From: JABDQA01 sp963824415
Lineage (GTDB): Bacteria > Desulfobacterota > Desulfobulbia > Desulfobulbales > Desulfocapsaceae
Length of the DNA stretch: 64,000 bases
Direction of reading: 5' to 3'
NCBI GenBank assembly: GCA_963824415.1
Contig: CAWGPM010000005.1
Coordinates: 124,001-188,000, forward strand
Shown here in pieces: positions 52,983-62,512 of the stretch; positions within the stretch are counted from its first letter, which is position 1; every line of letters begins with the position of its first letter. A program made the translations under genes and the position numbers. The notes under the pieces are model-generated. The model did no database searches and was not told the DNA's origin. It worked only from the letters and a program-made list of their open reading frames with translations.

Positions 52983-54836
52983 ATGACAGAAGAAACAACC
53001 AGACATTTTACCTTGCGCGACAATGGCACCGCCCAGCCGTTGCTGAACGAAGAAAAACGCTTTTCCTACGCCGCTCTGCCAGGCGATGACAATATCCTGC
53101 TGGCAGGAGGCTTTCCCAGCCTGGCGCCTGAGGCACCCTATCCGCTTTCTGCCGCCCTGCAGCTTAACGGCGACTGCACGACGATGCAACCTGATGCGCT
53201 GATCCGTTTCGCCGAAGCGGAGTTGGAAAAATTCCATCGTATTTCGTATCGCAGCTACGATATCGATATTGATTTCAGGGTCTGCGTCATTTCCGACGAT
53301 CCCGAAAAACTCAGCGCCTTTGTAGACATCTACGGCGGTATCCTGGAGATCGAACCCCTGCTCACCAGCGGCAGTCATCCCGACTATGCCTCAGCCGTCG
53401 AACTTGGGATCATCGCAGAATCAAAAGGCTATCGAATCGACTACGCGATCAGATCGCCTCTGTCCCGTTCACGCTGCAACTATTGCGGCGCCTGTGGGAT
53501 TATCTGTCCGGAGCAGTGCATTTCAGAGGAGCTTTTTTTTGATTTCGGTCTCTGCACCCTCTGCCTCGAGTGCCAGAAAGCATGCCCCGTGGTTGCCATC
53601 GACATGCACGCCGTCGAGCGGATCAGCCTGAGTATTCCGGCGCTGGTCATCCTGGGGGAGCCCAAGCTTGAGCTCCCTGCTTCAGCCGCCTCAATTTATC
53701 GTGAAAACGAAATTACCAGCTACCTGGCGACCCTGTTTTCCTGCCGGGTTGACGAGCTGATCAGCATCCGTCAACAGATCTGCCATTACAGCGGCGATGC
53801 ACAATCGGGCTGCAGGGCCTGCCTGTCCGCCTGCCGCCACGGCGCGGTCAATGTAGAAAACAACCAGATCTCCATCAATGCGCTGAGCTGCGTCGAATGC
53901 GGTCAGTGCCTTTCCGTCTGCCCCACCGGAGCATTGCAATACAATAAATACAGCGATCAGGCCTTTATCGAATTCTTCAGGACATTTCCGCTGGCAGCTG
54001 ATACGACGGTTATCATTGGCACGCACCGCGAACTGCATCGTTTCTGGTGGCACCATAACCGGACACGTTTCGAGCAGACCTGCTTCCTCGAGTACCCCAA
54101 GAGCGCTGCATTGTCTCTGATGCATCTGCTTTTTTTAGCGGTGCATGGTGCTCGACAGGTCATCGTCCTGGGTGAAGATATTGAAGACAACGCTTTATTA
54201 GCCAAATCGATAAGGGAAACAAATCTGCTGCTGACCAGGTTTTCAGACAGCAGCGACTTCGTCCGCCTGTGCAGCCCCGATGAGTCTCCTGGTAACAGTT
54301 CACCAAGCAACTACCAGCAGAGGCAGGCGAAAACCTACACCGATCTCAATCTAATCAACCGGCGGGAAAAACTCTCCAGCCTGGTTATGCATTTAGCAGC
54401 CCAGTGCACCGAAACGATTGAACTTGAAACCGACGAGGTTAGAAATTTCGCCACTATCATCTGCGACGAAAATCGCTGCACCCAGTGTCTGGCCTGCCTC
54501 AATGCATGCAAGATCGAATCGCTTTCGGCAGATCCCTCAAACCTCTCGCTATGCTGGAACGGGGGGCTGTGCATCGGTTGCAGCGGATGTGTGACAACCT
54601 GCCCGGAGCTGGCCCTGTCTCTTGAAAACCGTGCATCCCTCACTGATGCATTTTTTTCACCAGTCCAGATTGCCCAGGCTGAGCCGATCCACTGTCTGGG
54701 CTGCGGCAAGGTTTTTGGCACCAGAAAAAGTTTCGATCGCGTGATGAAATTACTTGCCAGGCGCAGTCAAAAACCACCCGAATATCTCGAATATTGCGAG
54801 GACTGCCGGGTTTTGAAACTATTTGAATCCCAATGA
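52983..54836 (+). CDS. Poly-[4Fe-4S] ferredoxin-type electron-transfer protein
   Basis: A 617-residue protein with six Cys clusters arranged as three ferredoxin-like pairs: CNYCGACGIICP and CTLCLECQKACP near 165-205, CRACLSAC and CVECGQCLSVCP near 280-320, CTQCLACLNAC and CIGCSGCVTTCP near 500-545. A C-terminal CLGCGK...CEDCR pair (about 575-610) looks like a zinc ribbon. No signal peptide or Tat motif, so it is probably cytoplasmic. Between the second and third pairs lies a 130-residue alpha/beta stretch. The TorD-like gene starts 7 bp downstream and a nonaheme cytochrome gene follows, so this looks like an electron-transfer operon. Confidence 0.8.
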   Translation: MTEETTRHFTLRDNGTAQPLLNEEKRFSYAALPGDDNILLAGGFPSLAPEAPYPLSAALQLNGDCTTMQPDALIRFAEAELEKFHRISYRSYDIDIDFRVCVISDDPEKLSAFVDIYGGILEIEPLLTSGSHPDYASAVELGIIAESKGYRIDYAIRSPLSRSRCNYCGACGIICPEQCISEELFFDFGLCTLCLECQKACPVVAIDMHAVERISLSIPALVILGEPKLELPASAASIYRENEITSYLATLFSCRVDELISIRQQICHYSGDAQSGCRACLSACRHGAVNVENNQISINALSCVECGQCLSVCPTGALQYNKYSDQAFIEFFRTFPLAADTTVIIGTHRELHRFWWHHNRTRFEQTCFLEYPKSAALSLMHLLFLAVHGARQVIVLGEDIEDNALLAKSIRETNLLLTRFSDSSDFVRLCSPDESPGNSSPSNYQQRQAKTYTDLNLINRREKLSSLVMHLAAQCTETIELETDEVRNFATIICDENRCTQCLACLNACKIESLSADPSNLSLCWNGGLCIGCSGCVTTCPELALSLENRASLTDAFFSPVQIAQAEPIHCLGCGKVFGTRKSFDRVMKLLARRSQKPPEYLEYCEDCRVLKLFESQ

Positions 54837-54843
54837 GCATCTT

Positions 54844-55446
54844 ATGAGCGATACCAATACGGAAGTAATGAGAATCCGCCTGCGGATGATCGATCTGATC
54901 AAGTCCTTTTTTGTCAGCTCCCCCGACGCGGAGCGGCTCAGCAGGTGGCGGGGAACCTTTGCGGCTATGGCCAAAGAGCAGATCTCTCCGATCCTCGACA
55001 AGGCGGTGCGCGAGTTAAACGCACAGCTCACCAGTAAAAAACTCGAAGACATCCAGGATGAGTATTACGCGCTTTTTACCGATCCATTCGGCGAGAATCA
55101 ACTCAACCTGAACGCCTCCCAATATTTCGACGGCCGCAACTACGGAGAAACGCTCATCTCAGTCAGAGATTTTCTCAGCAAGGCCCAGGTGGTCAAAGCA
55201 GACTCAGTCACCGCCCCCGAGGACTCCCTTCCCGTGCTGTTCGATATGCTCGGCACCCTTCTGGAAATGGAAAAAGATGGGCAGAATACCGAGGCCATGC
55301 AGCAGATACTGGTCAAAGAGTATCTCGTTTCATTTCTGGACAGACTCGCCCCGGAGGTCGAGAAGAACCCTTCCGCGGACTTTTATCAGCGCTGCATCTC
55401 ATTTATCGCCGGCTACCTGGATCTGGAAAAATCCATGGCAGGCTGA
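54844..55446 (+). CDS. TorD/DmsD-family chaperone-like protein
   Basis: A 200-residue all-helical protein with the TorD-family features DEYYALFTDPFGENQLNLNASQY near 65-85 (equivalent to ExYxxLFxxPxxxxxxPYxSxY, shown in part) and DSLPVLFDMLGTLLEME near 115. Members bind the Tat leader and help insert the molybdopterin cofactor of an oxidoreductase. No molybdoenzyme gene is in view, so its client must lie elsewhere or it serves the ferredoxin or cytochrome partner. ATG 54844 is 7 bp after the ferredoxin-gene stop; the open frame reaches a TTG seven codons further up. Confidence 0.78.
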   Translation: MSDTNTEVMRIRLRMIDLIKSFFVSSPDAERLSRWRGTFAAMAKEQISPILDKAVRELNAQLTSKKLEDIQDEYYALFTDPFGENQLNLNASQYFDGRNYGETLISVRDFLSKAQVVKADSVTAPEDSLPVLFDMLGTLLEMEKDGQNTEAMQQILVKEYLVSFLDRLAPEVEKNPSADFYQRCISFIAGYLDLEKSMAG

Positions 55447-55458
55447 ACCAGGGCATCG

Positions 55459-56949
55459 ATGCACAGCTCAAGTAGACAACATCGAGTTTTTATTCACCTG
55501 CTGATACTGCTCACCTGCTGCCTAATGCTTTTGAGTGCCTGCTCCGATTCGGCTGAAGAAGAAATAGCAGACGCACAATTCTCTGAAAGCTCCCGGCAGT
55601 GCCTCGGCTGCCATGATATCGAGCTCGACAGCGATCACCTGCTCGACTGCTCCGCCTGTCACATTGAAGATCAGGAAACTGCCGGTTACCCCGCTGAGCA
55701 TCCAGCCGTTGCTGCCCGTCCCTCCCACCCCGGACTGGCCGGACAAACATGCGGCAGCTGCCATTCAGAAGAAATTGCGATGGTGGCCGATAATCCTCAT
55801 TATCTGCTGGGGACACACATCGGTCTCGTGCGCGGCGGTTTCGGCGCAACTTCCATGCCGACATCGCCTGAACTCATTCCTGTGCAGGCCGAGCCCGATA
55901 ATCCGCTGGAGCTTGCAGATGATCTACTGCGCAGAAGATGTCTGCGCTGCCACGTCTATTATTCGGGTGACCAGTTTGAAGCGACCAGCCGCGGAACCGG
56001 CTGTGCAGCCTGTCATCTAAAGCAGAAAAATGATCGGGGCTTTGCGCACCGCTTCGAGGCCCATCCCGCCGATGATAACTGCCTGTCCTGTCACTACGGG
56101 AACCATGTCGGTTTTGATTATTATGGGCGCTACGAACACGACTTCAATCAGGAATACCGTACCCCTTACCTGGTTGATGAAGAAGCCCAGAGAACATTCG
56201 GCATCGAATACCACCAGCTCGAAGCTGATCTCCATCAGCAGGCCGGCATGGTCTGCATCGATTGCCACGACCGCAACGAGGTCATGGGCTCATCGGTGGC
56301 GGCAATCCAGTGCGGCAGCTGCCACGCCCCTGAAGAACGTGACGTTCCCATTGCTGCAACGCTTGCCCGGAAGGGCGATCAGTACTTATTTACCTCTGCT
56401 GCCACCGGTCTGATATTGAAGGTTCCTCTTCTGATCCACCCTGCCCACCAGCAGTATAAAACCCGGGCAACCTGTCAGGCCTGCCACGCCCGCTGGACTT
56501 ACAACGACGCGCCCACCCACCTGCTGCGCATCGACCATGACGACCTCGACGTGTTTTCAAGGTTAAGCCTCGATGGCAGCTCCGAAGTGCTGCGCATCCT
56601 CTCCAGTCACATCGACTGGGAGGGTGAAGCCTTCTCCCCGGTCATGACTGATAAACTCAGCGGTGAATCAAGAGCTGGCATATGGCTCAAGGGATTTGAA
56701 GAACGGCGCTGGGAACAGGTTCTCCTCGCCGAAGAGGACGGGCTGATCCGGCCCGTGCGTCCGATCATGGACCTGCGCCTCTCCTGGATAGACGAGTCTG
56801 AGCAGGTCATCTTCGACAATGTCGGACCATTACCCGATTTTTCGAGCCCACGCCCTTACACACCGCACACCACCGGCCATGCCGGTCTGTTTTACGAAGA
56901 ACGGCTGCGCCCTTTTTTTCAGGATGATAAGCAAATAGTTGATCAATAG
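55459..56949 (+). CDS. Nine-heme c-type cytochrome lipoprotein
   Basis: A 496-residue exported cytochrome. The N-terminus has a hydrophobic signal and lipobox (LMLLSACSD, Cys near 27). Nine CxxCH heme-binding motifs: CLGCH, CSACH, CGSCH, CLRCH, CAACH, CLSCH, CIDCH, CGSCH and CQACH, all in the first 345 residues. The last 150 residues have no heme site and may be a partner- or substrate-binding domain (SRLSLDGSSEVLRI, TGHAGLFYEE). Expected location is the outer face of a membrane, carrying electrons to or from the quinone pool or an extracellular partner. It follows the TorD-like gene by 12 bp. Residue spacing differs from the well-known NrfA, OTR and HAO cytochromes. Confidence 0.83.
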   Translation: MHSSSRQHRVFIHLLILLTCCLMLLSACSDSAEEEIADAQFSESSRQCLGCHDIELDSDHLLDCSACHIEDQETAGYPAEHPAVAARPSHPGLAGQTCGSCHSEEIAMVADNPHYLLGTHIGLVRGGFGATSMPTSPELIPVQAEPDNPLELADDLLRRRCLRCHVYYSGDQFEATSRGTGCAACHLKQKNDRGFAHRFEAHPADDNCLSCHYGNHVGFDYYGRYEHDFNQEYRTPYLVDEEAQRTFGIEYHQLEADLHQQAGMVCIDCHDRNEVMGSSVAAIQCGSCHAPEERDVPIAATLARKGDQYLFTSAATGLILKVPLLIHPAHQQYKTRATCQACHARWTYNDAPTHLLRIDHDDLDVFSRLSLDGSSEVLRILSSHIDWEGEAFSPVMTDKLSGESRAGIWLKGFEERRWEQVLLAEEDGLIRPVRPIMDLRLSWIDESEQVIFDNVGPLPDFSSPRPYTPHTTGHAGLFYEERLRPFFQDDKQIVDQ

Positions 56950-57058
56950 CTGAATTTGTAATAAAAACTCTCCAAACAGCTAATCGCAACCACTCCTGAT
57001 TCGCCTTGAACGAAAGCAACCGAACCAAACGACATCTGCTGCGGGCATCGTTTTATCG

Positions 57059-57748
57059 ATGGTTTTGTTGTTTACCAAACAGGGCCTGGCTGCCACCCAG
57101 GGCTATCATCAATACACGCAGCGACCCTATAAGATCAAGGAGACGGTGTATTATCCACTTTCTTCCTCCTACGCGTTCGAGCAGCGCGGCGTGGCTTCAT
57201 GGTATGGTGCGGATTTTCACGGGAGAAGGACCTCAAACGGTGAAACCTACGACATGTATGGTCCGACGGCAGCCCACAAGACCCTGCCGATGAATACCGT
57301 GCTGCTGGTGAGAAATCTGGAAAATAACCGTGAAACGGTGGTCAGGGTCAACGATCGGGGGCCGTTTGTCAGCGGCAGGGTTATTGATCTGAGTTATGCC
57401 GCTGCCCGGGAGCTGGCTTTTGTAGGAAAAGGCACCGTCCGCGTGCAGGTGGTGGCCCTGGCTGAAAAAAATCTAAGCCGCGATCAACTCGTGCAGACAG
57501 CCAGGAAATTACGCGAGGGCAAATACTATGTGCAGGTCGCTTCCTACGCCCGACCCATCGATGCGTTGAACCTGCGTAATCGCTTTCTACAGGCGGGGCA
57601 TCAGGCCCATGTCGAGATTTATAAGCCAGCCAGAAAGACCTATTACCGGGTGCGAGTCGCGGTCGGCAATAATCTGCAAAAAGCCGATCAGCAAAGAGCT
57701 GTCCTGGAAGCAAGCGGATACACGGGTGCGTTCGTTGTTGCCCGTTAG
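57059..57748 (+). CDS. rlpA: RlpA-like septal-ring protein with SPOR domain
   Basis: About 229 residues. The double-psi beta-barrel is clear: GVASWYGADFHGRRTSNGE near 44-62 and NDRGPFVSGRVIDLSYAAA near 97-115, with the Asp that supports lytic transglycosylase activity. A C-terminal SPOR domain (YYVQVASYARPIDALNL near 155) binds denuded septal peptidoglycan. The N-terminal hydrophobic stretch looks like a signal peptide, but ATG 57059 has no basic residues before it and no ribosome site; the frame is open about 75 bp further upstream without ATG, GTG or TTG. The start is therefore uncertain. Converges on trpF with a 12-bp gap. Confidence 0.82.
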   Translation: MVLLFTKQGLAATQGYHQYTQRPYKIKETVYYPLSSSYAFEQRGVASWYGADFHGRRTSNGETYDMYGPTAAHKTLPMNTVLLVRNLENNRETVVRVNDRGPFVSGRVIDLSYAAARELAFVGKGTVRVQVVALAEKNLSRDQLVQTARKLREGKYYVQVASYARPIDALNLRNRFLQAGHQAHVEIYKPARKTYYRVRVAVGNNLQKADQQRAVLEASGYTGAFVVAR

Positions 57749-57760
57749 CTGGAAGTCTTA

Positions 57761-58441
57761 TCAATCCCGGCTGCGCAGTTCAGCCTGTACTTTGTTTACC
57801 ACGTCGATCAGGGTCTTGAGCTTCTGATGGTTTTTCTCTCCCGGTGCATTTTCAACACCTGAGTTGACGTCAATGGCATACGGCCGGACCCGTCGCACGG
57901 CCTCGGCAACGTTGTCCGGATTCAGACCTCCGGCGAGAATCAATGGCTTCTGCAGGCCCAGGTCATCGATCAGTTCCCAGTCAAATACCGCACCGGTCCC
58001 GCCTTCGACTCCTTTCTGATAGCTGTCAAGCAGCACGCTGTCCACCACTTGCTCATAGATACTGATCTGCTTTGCCATGTCGGCGACTGCCAACTGTTTT
58101 CTGTTGATCCGAAAGGCCTTGCAGACCGAACAGCTTTTTTCAGATGTTTTCAGCTCTGCACAAAACGGGACCGGTTCACTGCCGTGCAGTTGAACCTGGG
58201 TCAGCCCGGCGGAGCGGATAATAGCGCGCACCGTCTCGATGGAGCTGTCTACGAAGACGCCGACCCGGCTGACAAAGGGCGGCAACAAGGAGATAATCTC
58301 AGCCGCCCTTTCGGGCTCTATATAGCGCGGACTTTTCCGGGTGAAGATAAATCCCAGCGCATCTACGCCCATCTCCACGGCTGCCCATGCATCCTCGAGA
58401 CTGGCAGTACCGCACATTTTTATCCGGACCCGGTAACTCAT
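57761..58441 (-). CDS. trpF: Phosphoribosylanthranilate isomerase
   Basis: A 226-residue TIM barrel catalysing the Amadori rearrangement of N-(5-phosphoribosyl)anthranilate. The catalytic Cys is in IKMCGTASLEDA near 7-18 (family: KICG), the catalytic Asp in VLLDSYQKGVEGGTGAVFDW (shown in part) near 130, and the phosphate-binding loop LAGGLNPDNV near 165 with DVNSGVE after it. Start at ATG 58441; a TTG two codons up is less likely. Last gene of the trp string. Met replaces the usual Ile before the catalytic Cys. Confidence 0.93.
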   Translation of the reverse strand: MSYRVRIKMCGTASLEDAWAAVEMGVDALGFIFTRKSPRYIEPERAAEIISLLPPFVSRVGVFVDSSIETVRAIIRSAGLTQVQLHGSEPVPFCAELKTSEKSCSVCKAFRINRKQLAVADMAKQISIYEQVVDSVLLDSYQKGVEGGTGAVFDWELIDDLGLQKPLILAGGLNPDNVAEAVRRVRPYAIDVNSGVENAPGEKNHQKLKTLIDVVNKVQAELRSRD

Positions 58442-58477
58442 CGTCAATCAATCGTTTCGTTGGGATCAATGTATGGT

Positions 58478-59251
58478 TTATGAGCGCAGCATTTTGAGCA
58501 TTTCACTGTCGTGCCCGGCCCGCATCAGACTCTCCCCGATCAGCGCGCCGCAGATGCCTCTATCCTGCAATGTTTTGAGATCGGCTGCTGAAGTCAATCC
58601 GGATTCCGAGATCACCGGAATATGGGCAGGGATCAATTGGTTCAGGCGCAAGGTGGTATTGATATCAACGCTGAAATCATTGAGGTTGCGGTTGTTGATG
58701 CCAATCAGATCAGGTCTTGCACCAAGCGCTTTGTCCAACTCCTCTTCATCGTGAACTTCAATCAGCACATCCATCTGCATGGCCGCCGCCGCCTGAGCAA
58801 AATCTTCAATCTGCTTCTGATCTAAAATGGCCGCGATCAATAAGATCGCATCTGCACCGTGCAGGGCCGCTTCTTCGATCTGCAGCTGATCGATGATAAA
58901 ATCCTTGCGCAGCACCGGCAGGTCTACTGCCTCTCTGACCTGCATAAGATAGTACAGGTTGCCCTGGAAAAAATCGACATCGGTGAGCACCGAAATGGCC
59001 TGTGCCCCGTTTTTTTGATAGTTGCAAGCGATACGAACCGGATCGAAATCCTTGCAGATCACCCCTTTTGAGGGCGAAGCCTTTTTCACCTCGGCAATGA
59101 TGGAAATGTTCCGATAATCCACCAGCGCCTGCCTGAAACCCCGGGGAGGCGCAACCTGTTGATTTGAATATGCTTCAGGCAGACGAATGCCATGGCGCCT
59201 GAGCTGGGCAACCTCTTCTTTTTTCCTGGCTACGATTTTCTGAAGGATCAT
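58478..59251 (-). CDS. trpC: Indole-3-glycerol-phosphate synthase
   Basis: A 257-residue TIM barrel that closes the indole ring. Signature residues: IIAEVKKASPSKG near 50, LPVLRKDFIIDQLQ near 110, Glu in VLIEVHDEEEL near 155, GINNRNLNDFSVD near 180 and VISESGLTSAADL near 210. Standard length. Start ATG 59251, 20 bp after the trpD stop; an upstream TTG is disregarded. Monofunctional, not fused to trpF as in enterics. Confidence 0.95.
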   Translation of the reverse strand: MILQKIVARKKEEVAQLRRHGIRLPEAYSNQQVAPPRGFRQALVDYRNISIIAEVKKASPSKGVICKDFDPVRIACNYQKNGAQAISVLTDVDFFQGNLYYLMQVREAVDLPVLRKDFIIDQLQIEEAALHGADAILLIAAILDQKQIEDFAQAAAAMQMDVLIEVHDEEELDKALGARPDLIGINNRNLNDFSVDINTTLRLNQLIPAHIPVISESGLTSAADLKTLQDRGICGALIGESLMRAGHDSEMLKMLRS

Positions 59252-59272
59252 GCGCAATACATCCGGTAAAAA

Positions 59273-60319
59273 TCAGGTTTTGGTGCCAGTTTCCTGGGTA
59301 AACAAAATCAAACGCTCCAAGGTGGCCAAAGCCCCGCCGGAATCGATACAATCCGCGGCCAGCGCAATACCCGCCTCAAGATCATCTGCCGCGCCTGCTG
59401 CCATCAGCGCAGCCCCACTGTTGAGCAGGACCATGTCACGGCGGGCTCCTGGTGCACCGCCGAGTATTTCTTTCATCAACGCAGCCGACGCAGCGCTGTC
59501 GGCACCGCCCTGGATGTCTGCAAGTTTCGCTCGGGCCAGCCCCACCTGCTCAGGAGTTATTTCATAGGCTGTAATCGAGCCGTCTTTGAGCTCGGCCACC
59601 GAGGTCGAACCGGTTACCGTCAGCTCATCGAGGTTGCCTTCACCGTGCACGACCAGTGCCCGCTTGGAGCCGAGGTTCTTTAAAACCTCTGCCAGCGGCA
59701 CCAGAAGAGATTTGGAAAACACGCCAAGCACCTGCACGTTAGCGCCGGCCGGATTGGTCAGAGGACCGAGAATATTGAAAATCGTCCTGATGCCGATTTC
59801 CCGTCGCGGTCCAATCGCATGTTTCATCGCACCATGCAGGGCCGGAGCGAATAGAAAACCGATATTGGTTTCACTGATGCAGCGTCCAACCTGCTCAGGA
59901 CTCAGCGCCAGGTTAACCCCTGCTGCCTCCAGCACATCGGCAGACCCGCACGAGCTCGACACCGCCCGGTTGCCGTGCTTGGCCACACAGACACCACAGC
60001 CGGCCACGACCAGGGCTGCGCTCGTAGAAACATTGAAGGAGCCGGAGCCATCGCCTCCGGTACCGCAGGTATCCACGATCACACCACCAGCGTCGGTATT
60101 GACGCCGCAATCCACCGGGGTAACTTTTTCCCGCATGACCTTGACTGCACCGGTTATTTCAGCGACCGTTTCACCTTTCATGCGCAGACCGGTCAGAAAA
60201 GAGCCGATCTGCACCGGACTGGCCTCGCCGCTCATAATGCAATTGAGTACCTCGTACATTTCGGACTCGCTCAGATCGACGCGTTCTACTACCTTGCTAA
60301 TTGCCTGGGATACATCCAT
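59273..60319 (-). CDS. trpD: Anthranilate phosphoribosyltransferase
   Basis: A 348-residue enzyme that joins anthranilate with PRPP. The PRPP loop GTGGDGSGSFNVST is near 80-93, KHGNRAVSSSCGSADVLEA near 107 is the anthranilate channel and Lys motif, and LGPLTNPAGA near 172 is the second signature. ATG 60319 has AAGG at proper spacing; a further upstream ATG at 60340 has none. Gap to trpG is 75 bp. Not fused to the glutaminase, unlike enterics. Confidence 0.95.
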   Translation of the reverse strand: MDVSQAISKVVERVDLSESEMYEVLNCIMSGEASPVQIGSFLTGLRMKGETVAEITGAVKVMREKVTPVDCGVNTDAGGVIVDTCGTGGDGSGSFNVSTSAALVVAGCGVCVAKHGNRAVSSSCGSADVLEAAGVNLALSPEQVGRCISETNIGFLFAPALHGAMKHAIGPRREIGIRTIFNILGPLTNPAGANVQVLGVFSKSLLVPLAEVLKNLGSKRALVVHGEGNLDELTVTGSTSVAELKDGSITAYEITPEQVGLARAKLADIQGGADSAASAALMKEILGGAPGARRDMVLLNSGAALMAAGAADDLEAGIALAADCIDSGGALATLERLILFTQETGTKT

Positions 60320-60394
60320 CGAATCACCTTGGACTGTCATTATTTTTCAGCGAACCTTGAACAATCGTTCGTTTCAAGGCACCCATTGATTCAA

Positions 60395-61003
60395 TCAACG
60401 CTGTTTCAACAGAGCCCGATAATGATCGGACATGAAGTTTTTCAAGAGCTGCTTGCCGTCCGGAGTCATGATCGATTCGGGATGAAACTGCACCCCTTCG
60501 ATCGGCAGATCGTTGTGCCTGAGACCCATCAATTCATCTTTTTCGGTTCTAGCGGTTATACTCAGACACGACGGCAGGTTTTCTTTTTCTACCACCAGTG
60601 AGTGATAGCGCATCCCTTCGAAGGGGCTGGGCAGCCCGTTGAACACCCCTTTGCCGTCATGATAAATGGAACTGGTCTTGCCGTGCATGATCCTGCCGGC
60701 TCGAACCACCTCGCCTCCGAAGGCCTCGCCGATGGACTGATGCCCGAGGCAGACACCGAGAATGGGGATTGTCGCACCGAAATGTTTGATAACCTCTACC
60801 GATATCCCCGCTTCTTTCGGAGTACAGGGCCCGGGAGAGATCAGGATCCTGCGCGGGTTGAGCTGCTCGAGTTCGGCGATGTCGATTTTGTCGTTTCGAA
60901 AGACCTGTATTTCTTCGAGCTTGCCGTCTTCACGGCAGTTGTCGCCAATCCTCTGGACAATATTATAGGTAAACGAGTCGTAGTTATCAATAATCACAAT
61001 CAT
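60395..61003 (-). CDS. trpG: Anthranilate synthase glutamine amidotransferase subunit
   Basis: A 202-residue class-I glutamine amidotransferase. The catalytic triad is visible: Cys in LGVCLGHQSIGEAFGG near 83, His and Glu in VQFHPESIMTPDG near 176. It supplies ammonia to the TrpE subunit. In many bacteria without a separate pabA the same protein also serves aminodeoxychorismate synthase; this window cannot tell. Three bases separate it from the trpE stop, indicating translational coupling. Confidence 0.93.
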   Translation of the reverse strand: MIVIIDNYDSFTYNIVQRIGDNCREDGKLEEIQVFRNDKIDIAELEQLNPRRILISPGPCTPKEAGISVEVIKHFGATIPILGVCLGHQSIGEAFGGEVVRAGRIMHGKTSSIYHDGKGVFNGLPSPFEGMRYHSLVVEKENLPSCLSITARTEKDELMGLRHNDLPIEGVQFHPESIMTPDGKQLLKNFMSDHYRALLKQR

Positions 61004-61006
61004 CGT

Positions 61007-62512
61007 CTAAAACCTCTTTTCTGCGAGCTCAACGGCCCGGCGCAGGCCCATGGATTTATTTACCGTTTCTTCGTATTCCCTTTGCGGGTCCGAGTCTGCC
61101 ACAATTCCAGCCCCGGCCTGGATCCAGATATCTTCACCGCTCATCAGAAAAGTTCTGATGGTTATGCAGAAGTCCATGTTGCCGGAAAAACCGAAATAAC
61201 CGACCGAGCCTGCATACGGCCCGCGCCGGCCGGGTTCCAGTTCTTCGATGATCTCCATGGCCCGTATTTTCGGGGCGCCGCTGACGGTGCCCGCCGGAAA
61301 ACAGGCCTCGACCACATCGAACATATCCTTTCCCTCAGCGATCGTGCCATGCACACCTGAAACGATGTGCATGACATGGCTGTAGCGTTCCACAACCAGT
61401 AAATCCCGGACCTCAACAGTACCAGCTTGGGCAATACGGCCCACATCGTTTCTGCCGAGATCGACCAGCATCAGATGCTCGGCCCGTTCTTTGGGATCAG
61501 CCAGCAGTTCTTGTTCAAGGGCCAGATCCTCTTCAACATCTTTGCCGCGCGGTCTGGTCCCGGCAATGGGCCGAAGTTCCACGCGCTCCCCTTCCTTTCT
61601 GACCAGAATCTCCGGAGACGAACCGATCTGGATCAGGTCTTTCTGCTTCAGGTAGAACAGATACGGGCTGGGGTTTATGTGCCTCAGCGCCCGGTAAATC
61701 GCATGGGGGGGAAGTGTGGTTTTGCTGTGAAAGCGCTGTGAGAGGACGACCTGGAATATGTCGCCGGCCAGGATATACTCCCGGGCCGCCTCTACCATGC
61801 TGCGATAGTCTTCCGGGGCCATATTTGCATCGAACTGTGGAGCCTCAGCATCACCCGTGCCCATTTTTGTGAAAAACGAATGCGGCACCGGCTGGTTGAG
61901 TTTCTCGATGATCTCAGCGATCTTCTGGCAACCTTCCTCGTACGCCTGACCAAGGGCTGCCCCGCTGCGGGTATCGACCCACTGGACGATGGTCACCAGC
62001 TGTTGGAAGCTGTCGTGCACCAGTACCGTTCCGGGAATCATGAAAGCACCATCGGGGTAATCAAGCGGTTCATGCGAGTCGGGCAGCTCCTCCATGAAAC
62101 GCACCATGTCGTAGCCCAGATAGCCCACTGCACCGCCGCAGAATTTAGGCAGTTCGGGGTCGACATAGGCATCCATTTGACCGACTAGAGCCTTCAGGCT
62201 GGCAAGGGGGTCTGCGCTGATTTTCTCGGTTTTCTCCGCCCCGTCCTGGTAGGAAGTAACTGTCACTGAATTTTCATAGGACTCAAAAGTTACCAGCGGA
62301 TCGAAGCCGATAAAGGAGTAGCGTCCCCACTTCTCGCCTCCTTCCATGCTCTCGAATAAAAAAACATGTTCGCGCTCCTGATTGACCTTGAAAAATAGCG
62401 TGAGCGGGGTGTCCAGGTCTGAGATCAGCGTGGCCGCGAGCGGGACCAGCCTGGCGTGCCTGGCCCGTTCCTTAAAAGTCGTTAAATTTGAGCAATATCT
62501 GGCTTCTGTCAT
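61007..62512 (-). CDS. trpE: Anthranilate synthase component I
   Basis: A 501-residue chorismate-using enzyme. The N-terminal region has the tryptophan feedback motif LLES-type stretch (VFLFESMEGGEKWGRYSFIG). The catalytic domain contains GDIFQVVLSQRF, SPEILVRKEG, PIAGTRPRGK near 325, DLGRNDVGRIAQ near 360, FPAGTVSGAPKIRAMEII near 410 and IQAGAGIVADSDPQ near 465. Length is standard. First gene of trpEGDCF. No Trp-rich leader peptide was found upstream, so control by attenuation is not apparent; feedback inhibition is likely. Confidence 0.95.
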   Translation of the reverse strand: MTEARYCSNLTTFKERARHARLVPLAATLISDLDTPLTLFFKVNQEREHVFLFESMEGGEKWGRYSFIGFDPLVTFESYENSVTVTSYQDGAEKTEKISADPLASLKALVGQMDAYVDPELPKFCGGAVGYLGYDMVRFMEELPDSHEPLDYPDGAFMIPGTVLVHDSFQQLVTIVQWVDTRSGAALGQAYEEGCQKIAEIIEKLNQPVPHSFFTKMGTGDAEAPQFDANMAPEDYRSMVEAAREYILAGDIFQVVLSQRFHSKTTLPPHAIYRALRHINPSPYLFYLKQKDLIQIGSSPEILVRKEGERVELRPIAGTRPRGKDVEEDLALEQELLADPKERAEHLMLVDLGRNDVGRIAQAGTVEVRDLLVVERYSHVMHIVSGVHGTIAEGKDMFDVVEACFPAGTVSGAPKIRAMEIIEELEPGRRGPYAGSVGYFGFSGNMDFCITIRTFLMSGEDIWIQAGAGIVADSDPQREYEETVNKSMGLRRAVELAEKRF

